The translations under genes and the position numbers were made by a program. From Nocardiopsis gilva YIM 90087 (GTDB lineage: Bacteria; Actinomycetota; Actinomycetes; Streptosporangiales; Streptosporangiaceae): a stretch of 64,000 nt of DNA. Below are positions 40,578-49,356 of the stretch, in pieces. How positions within the stretch are numbered: position 1 is the stretch's first letter; each line of letters begins with the position of its first letter. The stretch is taken from the NCBI RefSeq assembly GCF_002263495.1, contig NZ_CP022753.1:868001-932000 (forward strand). Direction: 5' to 3'. The notes below the pieces were generated by a model, which saw only the letters and a program-made list of their open reading frames with translations, searched no databases and was not told where the DNA came from.

Positions 40578-41857
40578 CCTCCGGCTCGCCGGAGGTATCG
40601 GCCGCGGAGATCGAACGCGTGTTCCGCGAGGAGCGGGGCCGCGCCGTGGCTGTCCTGGTCCGCCTCCTCGGCGACATCGACCTCGCCGAGGAGGCGGTCC
40701 AGGACGCCTTCGCCGAAGCGGTCCAGCGGTGGCCGTCGGCGGGGCTGCCGCCGAGTCCGGCCGGCTGGATCATCACCACCGCCCGCAACCGGTCCATCGA
40801 CCGACTCCGACGGGAGGCGTCCCGCAAGGACCGCTATGCCCAGGCCGCACTCCTGCACGCCCATGATGACGCGCCATCCGAGGAGGGGCCTGTGTGCGAC
40901 GACCGGCTGCGCCTGATCTTCACCTGCTGCCACCCCGCGCTCGCTCCGCACTCCCGAGTCGCCTTGACGCTCCGCCTGCTGGGCGGGCTCACCACGGCCG
41001 AGATCGCCCACGCCTTCCTGGTCCCCGAGAGCACCATGGCCCAGCGCCTGGTCCGGGCCAAGGGCAAAATCCGCGACGCGCGGATTCCCTACCGGGTGCC
41101 GGACGAGTCCGACCTCCCCGACCGCCTCCGGGGGGTCTTGTCCGTCGTCTACCTCATCTTCAACGAGGGCTACGCGGCGAGTTCGGGCGACCGGCTCGTC
41201 CGAGAGGACCTCTGTGCCGAGGCCATCCGCCTCGGCCGCCTCCTCGCCGAGCTCATGCCCGACGAACCGGAAGTCCTGGGACTGCTTGCGCTGATGCTGC
41301 TCACCGAGTCGCGCCGTGCCGCCCGCACCACACCCGACGGTGCCCTCGTGCGACTGGCCGACCAGGACCGCGAACGCTGGGATCGCGCTCTCATCGCCGA
41401 AGGCCAGGAGATCGTCCGCGCCTGCCTTCGGCGCGATCGGCCCGGTCCCTACCAGATCCAAGCGGCGATCAACGCCGTCCACAGCGACGCCGCGACCGCC
41501 GCGGCCACGGACTGGTCGCAGATTCTGCGGCTCTACGACCATCTCTACGCGCTCACGCCGACCCCGATCGTGGCGCTGAACCGAGCCGTCGCGGTGGCCG
41601 AGGTCGAGGGACCCGAGGCCGCGCTGTCCCGCGTCGACGCCCTCGCCTCCGACCTCGACCGTCACCACCTGTTCCACGCCGTCCGCGCCGACCTGCTCCG
41701 TCGCCTGGGCCGGAGCGCCGAGGCGGTCATGGCCTACGAGGCGGCCCTCGACCGCACCCAGAACGCGGCTGAGCGCGACTTTCTGCGGCGTCGACGCGCC
41801 GACCTCGATTCCGCGCGCGAGTCCGATCCCAGGAACGGCGACGCCCGAACGACCTAG
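40574..41857 (+). CDS. ECF42-group RNA polymerase sigma factor with C-terminal extension
   Basis: A 427-residue ECF sigma factor: region 2 (LLGDIDLAEEAVQDAFAEAV), region 4 (TLRLLGGLTTAEIAHAFLVP then ESTMAQRLVRAKGKIR), then a long helical extension of about 230 residues (DUF6596/TPR-like) containing VVYLIFNEGYAAS and the alternating helices NRAVAVAEVEGPEAAL. In this group the extension is needed for activity and no anti-sigma factor is known. GTGA overlap with the DGPF gene. Its TAG shares the CTAG palindrome with the convergent ROK gene stop. Confidence 0.93.
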   Translation: MTSGSPEVSAAEIERVFREERGRAVAVLVRLLGDIDLAEEAVQDAFAEAVQRWPSAGLPPSPAGWIITTARNRSIDRLRREASRKDRYAQAALLHAHDDAPSEEGPVCDDRLRLIFTCCHPALAPHSRVALTLRLLGGLTTAEIAHAFLVPESTMAQRLVRAKGKIRDARIPYRVPDESDLPDRLRGVLSVVYLIFNEGYAASSGDRLVREDLCAEAIRLGRLLAELMPDEPEVLGLLALMLLTESRRAARTTPDGALVRLADQDRERWDRALIAEGQEIVRACLRRDRPGPYQIQAAINAVHSDAATAAATDWSQILRLYDHLYALTPTPIVALNRAVAVAEVEGPEAALSRVDALASDLDRHHLFHAVRADLLRRLGRSAEAVMAYEAALDRTQNAAERDFLRRRRADLDSARESDPRNGDARTT

Positions 41858-43146
41858 GCGGGGGCGTTCGGTCCGGGGCCGGACGTCGCCGCCGGTGCGG
41901 CCGACCGGGCGGGCGGGAGCGGCAGTCGGCCGCTGTCGAGGGCGTCGATCATGGCCATGGCCCCGCCTCGGGCCGCCGCACTGAGGCCCAGGGTCGAAGG
42001 CTCCACCCGGCACCCGCCCGCGTCGGGGGCGATGGCGATCTCGCGGACCGCCGCGCGGCAGTTCGGGAGGAGCCACGGGGCCATCGGTACGAAGTACCCC
42101 CCGAGGACGACCGCCGCCGGGTTGACGATGTCGACCAGTGTGGCGATGCCGCGGCCCAGCCATGTGCCCGCCGTGTGCAGGGTGTCCAGCGCCGTGGCGT
42201 CGCCCGCCTCGGCACGCTCGACCGCGACGTCGACCAGGTGGGCGATGCCGTCCCCCGATAGCGGCCCTTCCGGCACGCGGTCGGGAACGGCGGCGCGGAG
42301 GATCGGTTCGATGCCCGCGATCGCCTCCAAGCAGCCGCGCCGCCCGCACCCGCACTCCGGGCCGTCCTCCATCAGCGGGATGTGGCCGATCTCCCCCGCG
42401 AAGCCGGTGGATCCGCGCAGCAGGTTCCCGTCCGTCAGCACGCCCGCCCCAATGCCGACCTCTCCGGTGATGTAGACGAGGTCGGGTGTGCGGGTGAGGT
42501 GCCCGCTGCGGAATTCGGCGACCGCTCCGAGGTTGGCGTCGTTGTCCACGAGGATCGGCGCCGTCGGCAGACGCGCCTCCGCCATCAGGTGCGTCAGACG
42601 ATCGCGGAGCGGGGTGTCGCGCCAGCCCAGGTTCGGGGCTCGGGTGACGGTGCCGGAGGGCGCGTCGATCAGCGCGGGCACCGCGACACTCACCCCGATG
42701 ACGCCGCGCCCGGCCAGCGCGGGATCCGCCATTGCCTCCGCCGTGGCCCGCGCGATCCGGTGCGCGCACGCCTCCGGGCCGGCCGCCCGGGCGTCGAAGG
42801 AGATGTGCCGGGTGAGGAGTTCCTGCTCAACGAGGTCGACCGCGACGACTGACAGGTAGTCGACGTTCACCTCCAGCCCGATGGCGGCGATCGTGCTGTC
42901 GTCGAGCGCGAGCAGCACCCCCGGGCGTCCCACGCGGCGCTGGGTGGACTCGCCGGTCTCGCGGACCAGCCCGCGGGAGATGAGGTCGGCGACCAGGCTG
43001 GAGACGGTGGTTTTGTTCAGCCCTGTGGCTGCGGCGATGGCGGCGCGCGAGCAGGGCGCGAGGGAGCGGACAGCACGCAGCACGACGCCCAGGTTGGCCT
43101 CGCGTACCGCCTGGAAACCGGTGGGTCCGGTATTCACGCTCGACAC
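41854..43146 (-). CDS. ROK-family transcriptional repressor
   Basis: A 430-residue ROK/NagC-type regulator. An N-terminal winged HTH (AAIAAATGLNKTTVSSLVAD) precedes a sugar-kinase-like domain with VDNDANLGAVAEFRSGH, GEVGIGAGV and the zinc motif CGCGRRGCLEA. Such proteins repress sugar uptake or utilisation genes until a sugar binds. No sugar operon is adjacent. GTG 43146 chosen; GTG 43137 is also possible. AGTTTGGTTAAGG near 43370 resembles ROK operators. Confidence 0.88.
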   Translation of the reverse strand: MSSVNTGPTGFQAVREANLGVVLRAVRSLAPCSRAAIAAATGLNKTTVSSLVADLISRGLVRETGESTQRRVGRPGVLLALDDSTIAAIGLEVNVDYLSVVAVDLVEQELLTRHISFDARAAGPEACAHRIARATAEAMADPALAGRGVIGVSVAVPALIDAPSGTVTRAPNLGWRDTPLRDRLTHLMAEARLPTAPILVDNDANLGAVAEFRSGHLTRTPDLVYITGEVGIGAGVLTDGNLLRGSTGFAGEIGHIPLMEDGPECGCGRRGCLEAIAGIEPILRAAVPDRVPEGPLSGDGIAHLVDVAVERAEAGDATALDTLHTAGTWLGRGIATLVDIVNPAAVVLGGYFVPMAPWLLPNCRAAVREIAIAPDAGGCRVEPSTLGLSAAARGGAMAMIDALDSGRLPLPPARSAAPAATSGPGPNAPA

Positions 43147-43553
43147 GTGGTCTCGACACTCCGTTCCTGTGGTCCCGCGGATGCCTGGCGCACGGACACC
43201 TCGGGCGTACCCGCTGCGCTGGGGTGCCGGGCCGGACACGGGAGTGGCGCGGGCCCAACGGGGGTACGCGTTCCGTGACTTCCAACGTACGGGGTGTCCG
43301 TGGAAGGCTCCGGGGCGCCCGCTGGTCGGGCATCTTCGGTCGAATGTGGGCCCCGTCTCATTGACCTCCAGTTTGGTTAAGGTCAGAGGCTGATGCCATG
43401 AGCCGATCGGTGACGGTTCCGCGCCGCGCGCGAAGCCAGCGGAGTCCACGACCCCACCACCGTGACCGCCAGCGCCGTCAACGACGCCGATCGCGACGAG
43501 GGTGTCGGCTCCGTGTCCTCGTCCTCCGCCGGTCGCGTGTCCTGCGTGGACCG
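43147..43553. other. intergenic region between TetR and ROK genes
   Basis: About 400 bases. A TTAACCAAACT motif (minus strand, near 43380) resembles ROK/XylR operators. Open frames on the plus strand (from 43398 and 43462) have no family-like pattern and overlap the TetR gene, so none is called. Confidence 0.35.
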
Positions 43554-44261
43554 CTACGGAGCCGGCGCGGACATTGCCACGGTTCCCGGGATCGCGTCGA
43601 AGGCCTCTTCCACCGATGCGATGAGCGCGGCCCGTCCGCCGCGGTCGCGGCGTCCGGTCCCGCGCTGGTCGGCGAGCCAGTTCTTGGTTCCGCAGCGCCA
43701 GGCGCTGATGGCGAACTCGCCGACCAGGCGCAGCCGGACATCCTCGTGGCGGTCGATCCCCAACTTGGCCTCCAGCTCCTGCACCAGGCGCCGCTGGACG
43801 CGCATGGATTCCACGACGGAATAGTCGATCAGGGCGGGCGTGTGGTAGATGAGCCGTCGTGTGCGGAGGAAGCGATCCTCCCAGTCGTCGTCCATGCGCC
43901 GGATCGCCAGCGTCAGCGCGTCCCGCAGGGCGGGGAAGACCGGGCCGTGCAGCTCCTCACGGGCGACGACGATCACGTAGGCGTCCAACAGTTCGTTCTG
44001 TGCCGCCAGCGCCACCTGCTCCTTGGAGGCGTAGTTGCGGAAGAACGTGCGCTTGGACACCTCGACCGCGTCGACGAGTTCGTCGAGTGTGACCGCGTCG
44101 AACCCCTTCTCGCTGAACAGCGTCAGCGCTGCCTCCGCCAGGGCCCGCCGCGTGCGCAGCTTCTTCCGCTCGCGCAGCGGCAGCGTGCGGTCCACGGAGG
44201 TCGGCCAGCTCGACGGCACGGCCCCTGGTGTGCTCGCTGACGTGGCGGAATGCGCTGTCAT
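43554..44261 (-). CDS. TetR-family regulator of the adjacent ABC exporter
   Basis: A 235-residue TetR protein: HTH RRALAEAALTLFSEKGFDAV then LVDAVEVSKRTFFRNYASKE, and a helical ligand domain with MRVQRRLVQELEAKLG. It is divergent from the two ABC exporter genes, and a perfect palindrome lies between them at 44333, so it most likely represses the exporter until a toxic substrate binds. Confidence 0.92.
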   Translation of the reverse strand: MTAHSATSASTPGAVPSSWPTSVDRTLPLRERKKLRTRRALAEAALTLFSEKGFDAVTLDELVDAVEVSKRTFFRNYASKEQVALAAQNELLDAYVIVVAREELHGPVFPALRDALTLAIRRMDDDWEDRFLRTRRLIYHTPALIDYSVVESMRVQRRLVQELEAKLGIDRHEDVRLRLVGEFAISAWRCGTKNWLADQRGTGRRDRGGRAALIASVEEAFDAIPGTVAMSAPAP

Positions 44262-44332
44262 AGCCGATCAGCCTAGCAAGACACCCCTCAGATGCGAAAG
44301 CCACCAAGGGGATTTAGTCACTTGATGGCGAG

Positions 44333-44347
44333 TGCCACTCGGTGGCA
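44333..44347 (+). promoter_or_regulatory. TetR operator upstream of the ABC exporter
   Basis: TGCCAC-TCG-GTGGCA is a perfect palindrome that abuts a TATTGT -10-like element (44348-44353), 52 bases before the exporter start. Confidence 0.6.
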
Positions 44348-44398
44348 TATTGTGTCCCCGTCATCGACCCCCCACACCCCGACCAGAAAGCCTCCTCC

Positions 44399-46240
44399 AT
44401 GACTCTGACTACCTCGGCCCGCTCCGCCGGCCCGGCCATAGCGCCGGAGAAGGAGCCGCCGGAGAAAGCAGTGCTGGAGAAATGGGCGCTGACGCGCCTC
44501 CTGCGGACGTACTTACGCCCCTCCCTCGGGGCTATCGGCATCGTCATGCTGCTGCAGCTCGTCCAGACCGGCGCGATGCTCTACCTGCCGACGCTGAACG
44601 CCGACATCATCGACAACGGCGTGGCCCGGGGCGACACCGGCTACATCGTGGGCTCCGGCACGGTCATGCTCGCCGTGGCCCTGCTGGAGCTGCTGTGCGC
44701 AGTCGGCGTCGTCTACTTCGGCTCGCTCGTCGCGATGACCCTCGGCCGTGACCTGCGCACCGCCTTCTTTCACCGGGTCCAGGACCTGTCGGCGCGCGAG
44801 GTCGGCCACTTCGGTGCGCCGTCGCTCATCACCCGCACGACCAACGACGTCGAGCAGGTGCAGATGCTGGCGCTGATGACGCTCACCATGGTGGCGTCCG
44901 CGCCCATCATCGGTGTCGGCGGCATCGTGATGGCCGTCCGGCAGGACGCCGAGTTGTCCCTGGTGCTGCTCGTCGCCCTCCCGACGTTGATCACGGCGGT
45001 GATCCTGCTCATCCGCCGGATGGGTCCCCTGTCGGCCTCCCTGCAGCAGCGCATCGACCGGGTTAACCGGGTGGTGCGCGAGCAGATCACCGGCATCCGT
45101 GTCATCCGAGCCTTCACCCGCGACGCGCACGAGCAGGCGCGGTTCGGCGCGGCCAACGACGACCTGCTCGATGTGGGCCTGCGCTTGGGCCGCATCCAGT
45201 CGTTCATGATGCCCACGGTCATGATCGTCATCGAGTTCGCCAACATCGCCGTCCTGTGGTTCGGCGGGCACCGGATCGACGACGGCGGCATGCAGGTCGG
45301 CTCGCTGATCGCGTTTCTGCTGTACCTGCTCCAGATCCTCAGCGCCGTCATGATGGCCACGATGGCGTTCTTCATGGCCCCGCGGGCCAAGGTCAGCGCC
45401 GGACGCATCCAGGAGGTGCTGGGCACCTCCTCCAGCGTCGCACCTCCCGCCGACCCGGTTCGGGCGCTGCCCGGGGCGGGGGAGGTGGAGATCCGCGACG
45501 TCGACTTCGGCTACCCCGGCGCCGAGGACCCCGTTCTGCACGGCGTCTCCTTGGTCGCGCGTTCTGGCGAGACCACCGCCATCATCGGCTCCACCGGCAG
45601 TGGGAAGACGACACTGCTGAACCTGGTGCCGCGGCTCGTCGACCCCACCGGCGGCACGCTGTTCGTCGACGGCGTCGACGTCCGCGAGCTGGACCCGCAG
45701 ACCTTGTCCGCCGTCGTCGGCCTGGTGCCGCAGAAGCCGTACCTGTTCACCGGGACGGTCGCCTCCAACCTCCGCTACGGCAAGCCCGACGCGACCGACG
45801 AGGAGTTGTGGCGCGCCCTGGAGATCGCCCAGGCCCGCGACTTCGTCGAGGACATGCCCGAGAAGCTCGACGCGCCGATCGGGCAGGGCGGCACCAACGT
45901 CTCCGGTGGCCAGCGCCAGCGCCTGGCCATCGCGCGGGCCCTGGTGGCCCGGCCGCGGGTCTTCCTGTTCGACGACTCCTTCTCCGCTCTCGACTACGCC
46001 ACGGACGCGGCCCTGCGCGCGCGGCTGGAACGCGAGACCGACGGGGCGACCGTCATCATCGTCGCCCAGCGCGTCTCGACCATCCGTCACGCCCACCGCA
46101 TCGTCGTGCTCGATGCGGGCCGGGTCGTCGGCACCGGCACCCATGAGGAGCTGATGGGCGGCCCGGACGGCACGGGTGGCAACAGGATCTACCGGGAGAT
46201 CGTGCTCTCCCAGCTCACCGAGGAAGAGGCGTGCCAGTGA
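44399..46240 (+). CDS. heterodimeric ABC exporter subunit A (degenerate ATP site)
   Basis: Type IV (ABCB-like) exporter half-transporter, 613 residues: six membrane helices (about 40-330) and an ATPase domain with Walker A GSTGSGKTT, signature VSGGQRQR and Walker B VFLFDDSFSALD. The residue after the Walker B Asp is Asp, not the catalytic Glu, the mark of the degenerate site in heterodimeric exporters. Stop overlaps the partner start (GTGA). Likely multidrug or lipid export under the divergent TetR. Confidence 0.93.
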   Translation: MTLTTSARSAGPAIAPEKEPPEKAVLEKWALTRLLRTYLRPSLGAIGIVMLLQLVQTGAMLYLPTLNADIIDNGVARGDTGYIVGSGTVMLAVALLELLCAVGVVYFGSLVAMTLGRDLRTAFFHRVQDLSAREVGHFGAPSLITRTTNDVEQVQMLALMTLTMVASAPIIGVGGIVMAVRQDAELSLVLLVALPTLITAVILLIRRMGPLSASLQQRIDRVNRVVREQITGIRVIRAFTRDAHEQARFGAANDDLLDVGLRLGRIQSFMMPTVMIVIEFANIAVLWFGGHRIDDGGMQVGSLIAFLLYLLQILSAVMMATMAFFMAPRAKVSAGRIQEVLGTSSSVAPPADPVRALPGAGEVEIRDVDFGYPGAEDPVLHGVSLVARSGETTAIIGSTGSGKTTLLNLVPRLVDPTGGTLFVDGVDVRELDPQTLSAVVGLVPQKPYLFTGTVASNLRYGKPDATDEELWRALEIAQARDFVEDMPEKLDAPIGQGGTNVSGGQRQRLAIARALVARPRVFLFDDSFSALDYATDAALRARLERETDGATVIIVAQRVSTIRHAHRIVVLDAGRVVGTGTHEELMGGPDGTGGNRIYREIVLSQLTEEEACQ

Positions 46241-48078
46241 CCAAGGATGCCAAGGACAAGTCGATCGACTTTCGCGGATCCAGCCTGCGCCTGATCCGCA
46301 CCATGCGCGAGGACAGCCTGCTCCTCGCGGTCGTGGTCGGAATGATCGCCGTGACCGTCGGGCTCACCGTGACCCTGCCGCGGCTGCTCGGCCACGCCAC
46401 CGACCTGGTGGTCGAGGGCGCCGCCGGCGACGGCGTCGACTTCACGGCGGTCGGCCGGGTGCTGCTGATCGCACTCGCGGTCGCCGCATCCGCGGCCACC
46501 ATGGGGTACCTGCGCGGGCGCCTGTCGGTGAAGGTCGCCCAGCGCACCGCCCACCGCCTGCGCACGCGGTCCGTGGCCAAGCTCGCGCGGCTGCCGCTGT
46601 CCTACTTCGACAAGCAGCCGCGCGGGGAGGTGTTGTCCCGGCTCACCAACGACGTCGACAACATCGTGATGGTCCTGCAGAACGTCCTCGGCCGGATCAT
46701 CACCCACCTGCTCACCATTGTGTTCGTGCTGGTGATGATGGTGGTGCTGTCCCCGCTGCTGACGCTCGTGGCGCTGGTGGCCGTGCCCGTCTCGATCAGG
46801 TTCGCGACGCTCATCGGCAAGCGCGCGCAGCCCCGGTTCGTCGAGAAGTGGGCGACCACGGGCAAGCTCAACGGGCACATCGAGGAGATGTACAGCGGCC
46901 ACAGCGAGATCCGGGTCTTCGGGCGGCGGAAGGAGGCCGAGCAGACCTTCGCCGAGCACAACGACGCCCTGTTCGAGGCCGCGCACAAGGCCCAGTTCGT
47001 CTCCGGCGTCATCGAGCCCACCCTCAGGTTCGTCGGCAACTTCAGCTACGTGCTCGTCGCCGTCTTCGGCGCCCTTCGGGTCGCCTCCGGCACGATGTCG
47101 ATCGGTGAGGTGCAGGCGTTCATCCAGTACGCGATGCAGTTCAGCCAGCCCATCGCGCAGATGGCATCGACGGCCAACCTGGTGCAGTCCGGGGTGGCGT
47201 CGGCGGAGCGGATCTTCGCCCTGCTCGACGCCGAGGAGCAGGAGCCCGAGGCGCCGAACCCGGCCCGCCCCGAGCGGGTCGAGGGACGCGTGGTCTTCGA
47301 GGACGTCGCCTTCTCGTACGAGCCCGATGAGCCGCTGATCGAGAACCTGTCGCTGACCGTGGAGCCCGGCCGGACGGTCGCCATCGTCGGCCCCACGGGG
47401 GCGGGCAAGAGCACCCTGGTCAATCTGCTGATGCGGTTCTACGAGGTCAGCGGTGGCCGCATCACCCTGGACGGGGTGGACATCGCCGAGATGGCGCGCG
47501 AGGACCTGCGCGGCCACACCGGCATGGTGCTGCAGGACACGTGGCTGTTGAACGGGACGATCGCCGACAACATCGCCTACGGGGGCGGTGATGTGTCGCG
47601 TGAGGAGATCGTCGCGGCGGCGCGCGCCACGTACGTGGACCGGTTCGTGCGCACCCTTCCCGACGGCTACGACACCGTGCTCGACGACAGCGGGGCGAGT
47701 CTGAGCGCGGGCGAGCGGCAGTTGATCACGATCGCGCTTGCGTTCCTGAAAGAACCGGCGATTCTCGTCCTCGACGAGGCCACAAGCTCGGTCGACACCC
47801 GCACCGAGATGCTCATCCAGCAGGCGATGAGTTCGCTGCGCGAGGGACGCACGAGCTTCGTCATCGCCCACCGGTTGTCGACCATCCGCGACGCCGACGT
47901 GATCCTCGTGATGGAGCGGGGCTCCATCGTCGAGCAGGGCACGCACGACGAGCTGATCGCCGCTGACGGAGCCTACGCCCGGCTGTACACGGCCCAGTTC
48001 GAGGACGCAGCCCAGTTCGAGGACGCGGCGCAGTTGGATGGCGCAGCTCAGTTCGAGGACAGGGTGAGCCCCGTGTGA
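46237..48078 (+). CDS. heterodimeric ABC exporter subunit B
   Basis: Partner half-transporter, 613 residues, six helices and an ATPase domain with Walker A GPTGAGKST, altered signature LSAGERQL and canonical Walker B ILVLDEATSSVD (catalytic Glu present), completing one active and one degenerate ATP site. The C-terminus carries four 6-residue repeats (AQFEDA AQFEDA AQLDGA AQFEDR). GTG 46237 is preferred because AGGAAGAGG is 7 bases away. Confidence 0.93.
   Translation: MTKDAKDKSIDFRGSSLRLIRTMREDSLLLAVVVGMIAVTVGLTVTLPRLLGHATDLVVEGAAGDGVDFTAVGRVLLIALAVAASAATMGYLRGRLSVKVAQRTAHRLRTRSVAKLARLPLSYFDKQPRGEVLSRLTNDVDNIVMVLQNVLGRIITHLLTIVFVLVMMVVLSPLLTLVALVAVPVSIRFATLIGKRAQPRFVEKWATTGKLNGHIEEMYSGHSEIRVFGRRKEAEQTFAEHNDALFEAAHKAQFVSGVIEPTLRFVGNFSYVLVAVFGALRVASGTMSIGEVQAFIQYAMQFSQPIAQMASTANLVQSGVASAERIFALLDAEEQEPEAPNPARPERVEGRVVFEDVAFSYEPDEPLIENLSLTVEPGRTVAIVGPTGAGKSTLVNLLMRFYEVSGGRITLDGVDIAEMAREDLRGHTGMVLQDTWLLNGTIADNIAYGGGDVSREEIVAAARATYVDRFVRTLPDGYDTVLDDSGASLSAGERQLITIALAFLKEPAILVLDEATSSVDTRTEMLIQQAMSSLREGRTSFVIAHRLSTIRDADVILVMERGSIVEQGTHDELIAADGAYARLYTAQFEDAAQFEDAAQLDGAAQFEDRVSPV
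47992..48063 (+). repeat. 18-bp in-frame tandem repeat, four copies
   Basis: Four 18-base units encode AQFED(A/R) or AQLDGA at the C-terminus of exporter subunit B. The array is in frame, so copy changes alter only the length of the tail. Confidence 0.8.
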
Positions 48079-48294
48079 ACCGACGGAGCCGACGAGGACC
48101 CGGCGTGCGGGGGGAGGCGGGAGCGGGCTCGGTGGGCCGCTGTTCGAGCTGGTCGGACCCGTCCAGACCTAACTTTGGGTTCGCGTCCTCCCGCTGCCGT
48201 TGGTGCCGATCACGCTGGTCGTCACCGCCGGACGCTGGGCCGTCGGCGGTCCCGTAGCCGCCGCCGGGATGAACCGCGCGTAGGATGCCGCTAG

Positions 48295-48311
48295 TTGCGA
48301 ATACTTTGCAA
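48295..48311 (+). promoter_or_regulatory. Nur-type nickel-responsive operator upstream of nikC
   Basis: TTGCGA-ATACT-TTGCAA fits the Nur box tTGCaa-N5-ttGCAA, 38 bases before the GTG of nikC. Same layout as the box at nikA. The rest of 48079-48348 holds no supported gene. Confidence 0.8.
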
Positions 48312-48348
48312 CAAGGGCCAAGCGCGAGGCAAGGGGGCGTCCACAGCG

Positions 48349-49356
48349 GTGGAGACGAGCGAGGAGACGCGTTCGGCCGACAGCGCGGCGCCGTCGGCCG
48401 ATGTGCGTGGCGAAGAGGAGCACGCAGGGGAGCACGCGAAACCGGCGGCGCCCCCGGCGTCGGCACCATCCCCCGTCGCGACGCCCCTACCGGGGGCGCC
48501 GCGGGGCATTCTCGCGGTCCGGGTTCCGCTGGGTGGACGAGGCGAACGAACCGCGGTGCTGGTCGCTCTCGGGGTCCTCCTGCTCATGGCTCTCGCCGCG
48601 CTCCTCGCCCCCTGGCTGGCCGGGCACGATCCGATCGCCACCGACACCGATGCCATCTCCCTGCCGCCCGGCGCGCCCGAGCACCCGCTCGGCACGGACA
48701 TGCTCGGCCGCGACCTCTACGCCCGCCTGCTCTACGGCGCCCGCCTGTCCCTGCTGGTCGGCCTGGTCGCCGGTGCCGTCACCGTCATCGCCGGTACCGC
48801 GCTCGGTACTCTGGCCGCCATCGGTCCCCGCTGGCTCGACGTCCTCGTCACCCGGTCCGCCGACGCGCTGCTCGCGCTCCCGATGATGCTGGTGGCGCTG
48901 GCCCTCGCCGCCGTCGCCGGATCGTCCGTGGTCACGGTGGTGGCGGCCATCGCCATCACCGCCTGGATGCCCGTCGCGCTCATCGCCCGCGCCGAGGTCG
49001 CGGCGCTGCGTGAGCGGCCGTTCGTTCGGGCCGCCTACTCGTTGGGCTTCTCGCGGCGCCGCGTCGTCCTGCGCCACCTGGTCCCCAACGCCGTGCCGCC
49101 GATCGCGTCGATCGCGGCCTTCGAGGTGGGGCACGCGATCCTCACCGAGTCCACGCTGAGCTTCCTCGGTGTCGGTATCCCGCTGAACACCCCGAGCTGG
49201 GGCAACCTGCTCACCGACGCGCGCTCCCACCTGCTCACCGGGCAGTGGTACACGGTGGCCCTGCCCGCGGCGGCCATCGTCGTCACGATCATCGCGGTGA
49301 ACATCGTCGCCACCGGCCTGGACCGGCGCGGCGCCGTTGAGGGGAGGACCTGGTGA
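48349..49356 (+). CDS. nikC: nickel ABC transporter permease (NikC-like)
   Basis: Inner-membrane permease of the NikC/DppC type, about 335 residues. A polar N-terminal tail (1-55, Ala/Pro/Glu-rich) precedes the membrane domain; HPLGTDMLGRDLYARLLYGA (two parts in the family: HPLGTD and GRDLYARL) and the EAA loop RAAYSLGFSRRRVVLRHLVP are characteristic. GTG 48349 follows AAGGGGG; an upstream TTG lies in the Nur box. First gene of nikCDE, overlapping nikD by GTGA. Its permease partner is the NikB-like protein at 20-21 kb. Confidence 0.9.
   Translation: METSEETRSADSAAPSADVRGEEEHAGEHAKPAAPPASAPSPVATPLPGAPRGILAVRVPLGGRGERTAVLVALGVLLLMALAALLAPWLAGHDPIATDTDAISLPPGAPEHPLGTDMLGRDLYARLLYGARLSLLVGLVAGAVTVIAGTALGTLAAIGPRWLDVLVTRSADALLALPMMLVALALAAVAGSSVVTVVAAIAITAWMPVALIARAEVAALRERPFVRAAYSLGFSRRRVVLRHLVPNAVPPIASIAAFEVGHAILTESTLSFLGVGIPLNTPSWGNLLTDARSHLLTGQWYTVALPAAAIVVTIIAVNIVATGLDRRGAVEGRTW

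Noticed and set aside
43398-44240. Plus-strand open frames between ROK and TetR genes
   Set aside because: Arg/Pro-rich low-complexity product largely antisense to the TetR gene.
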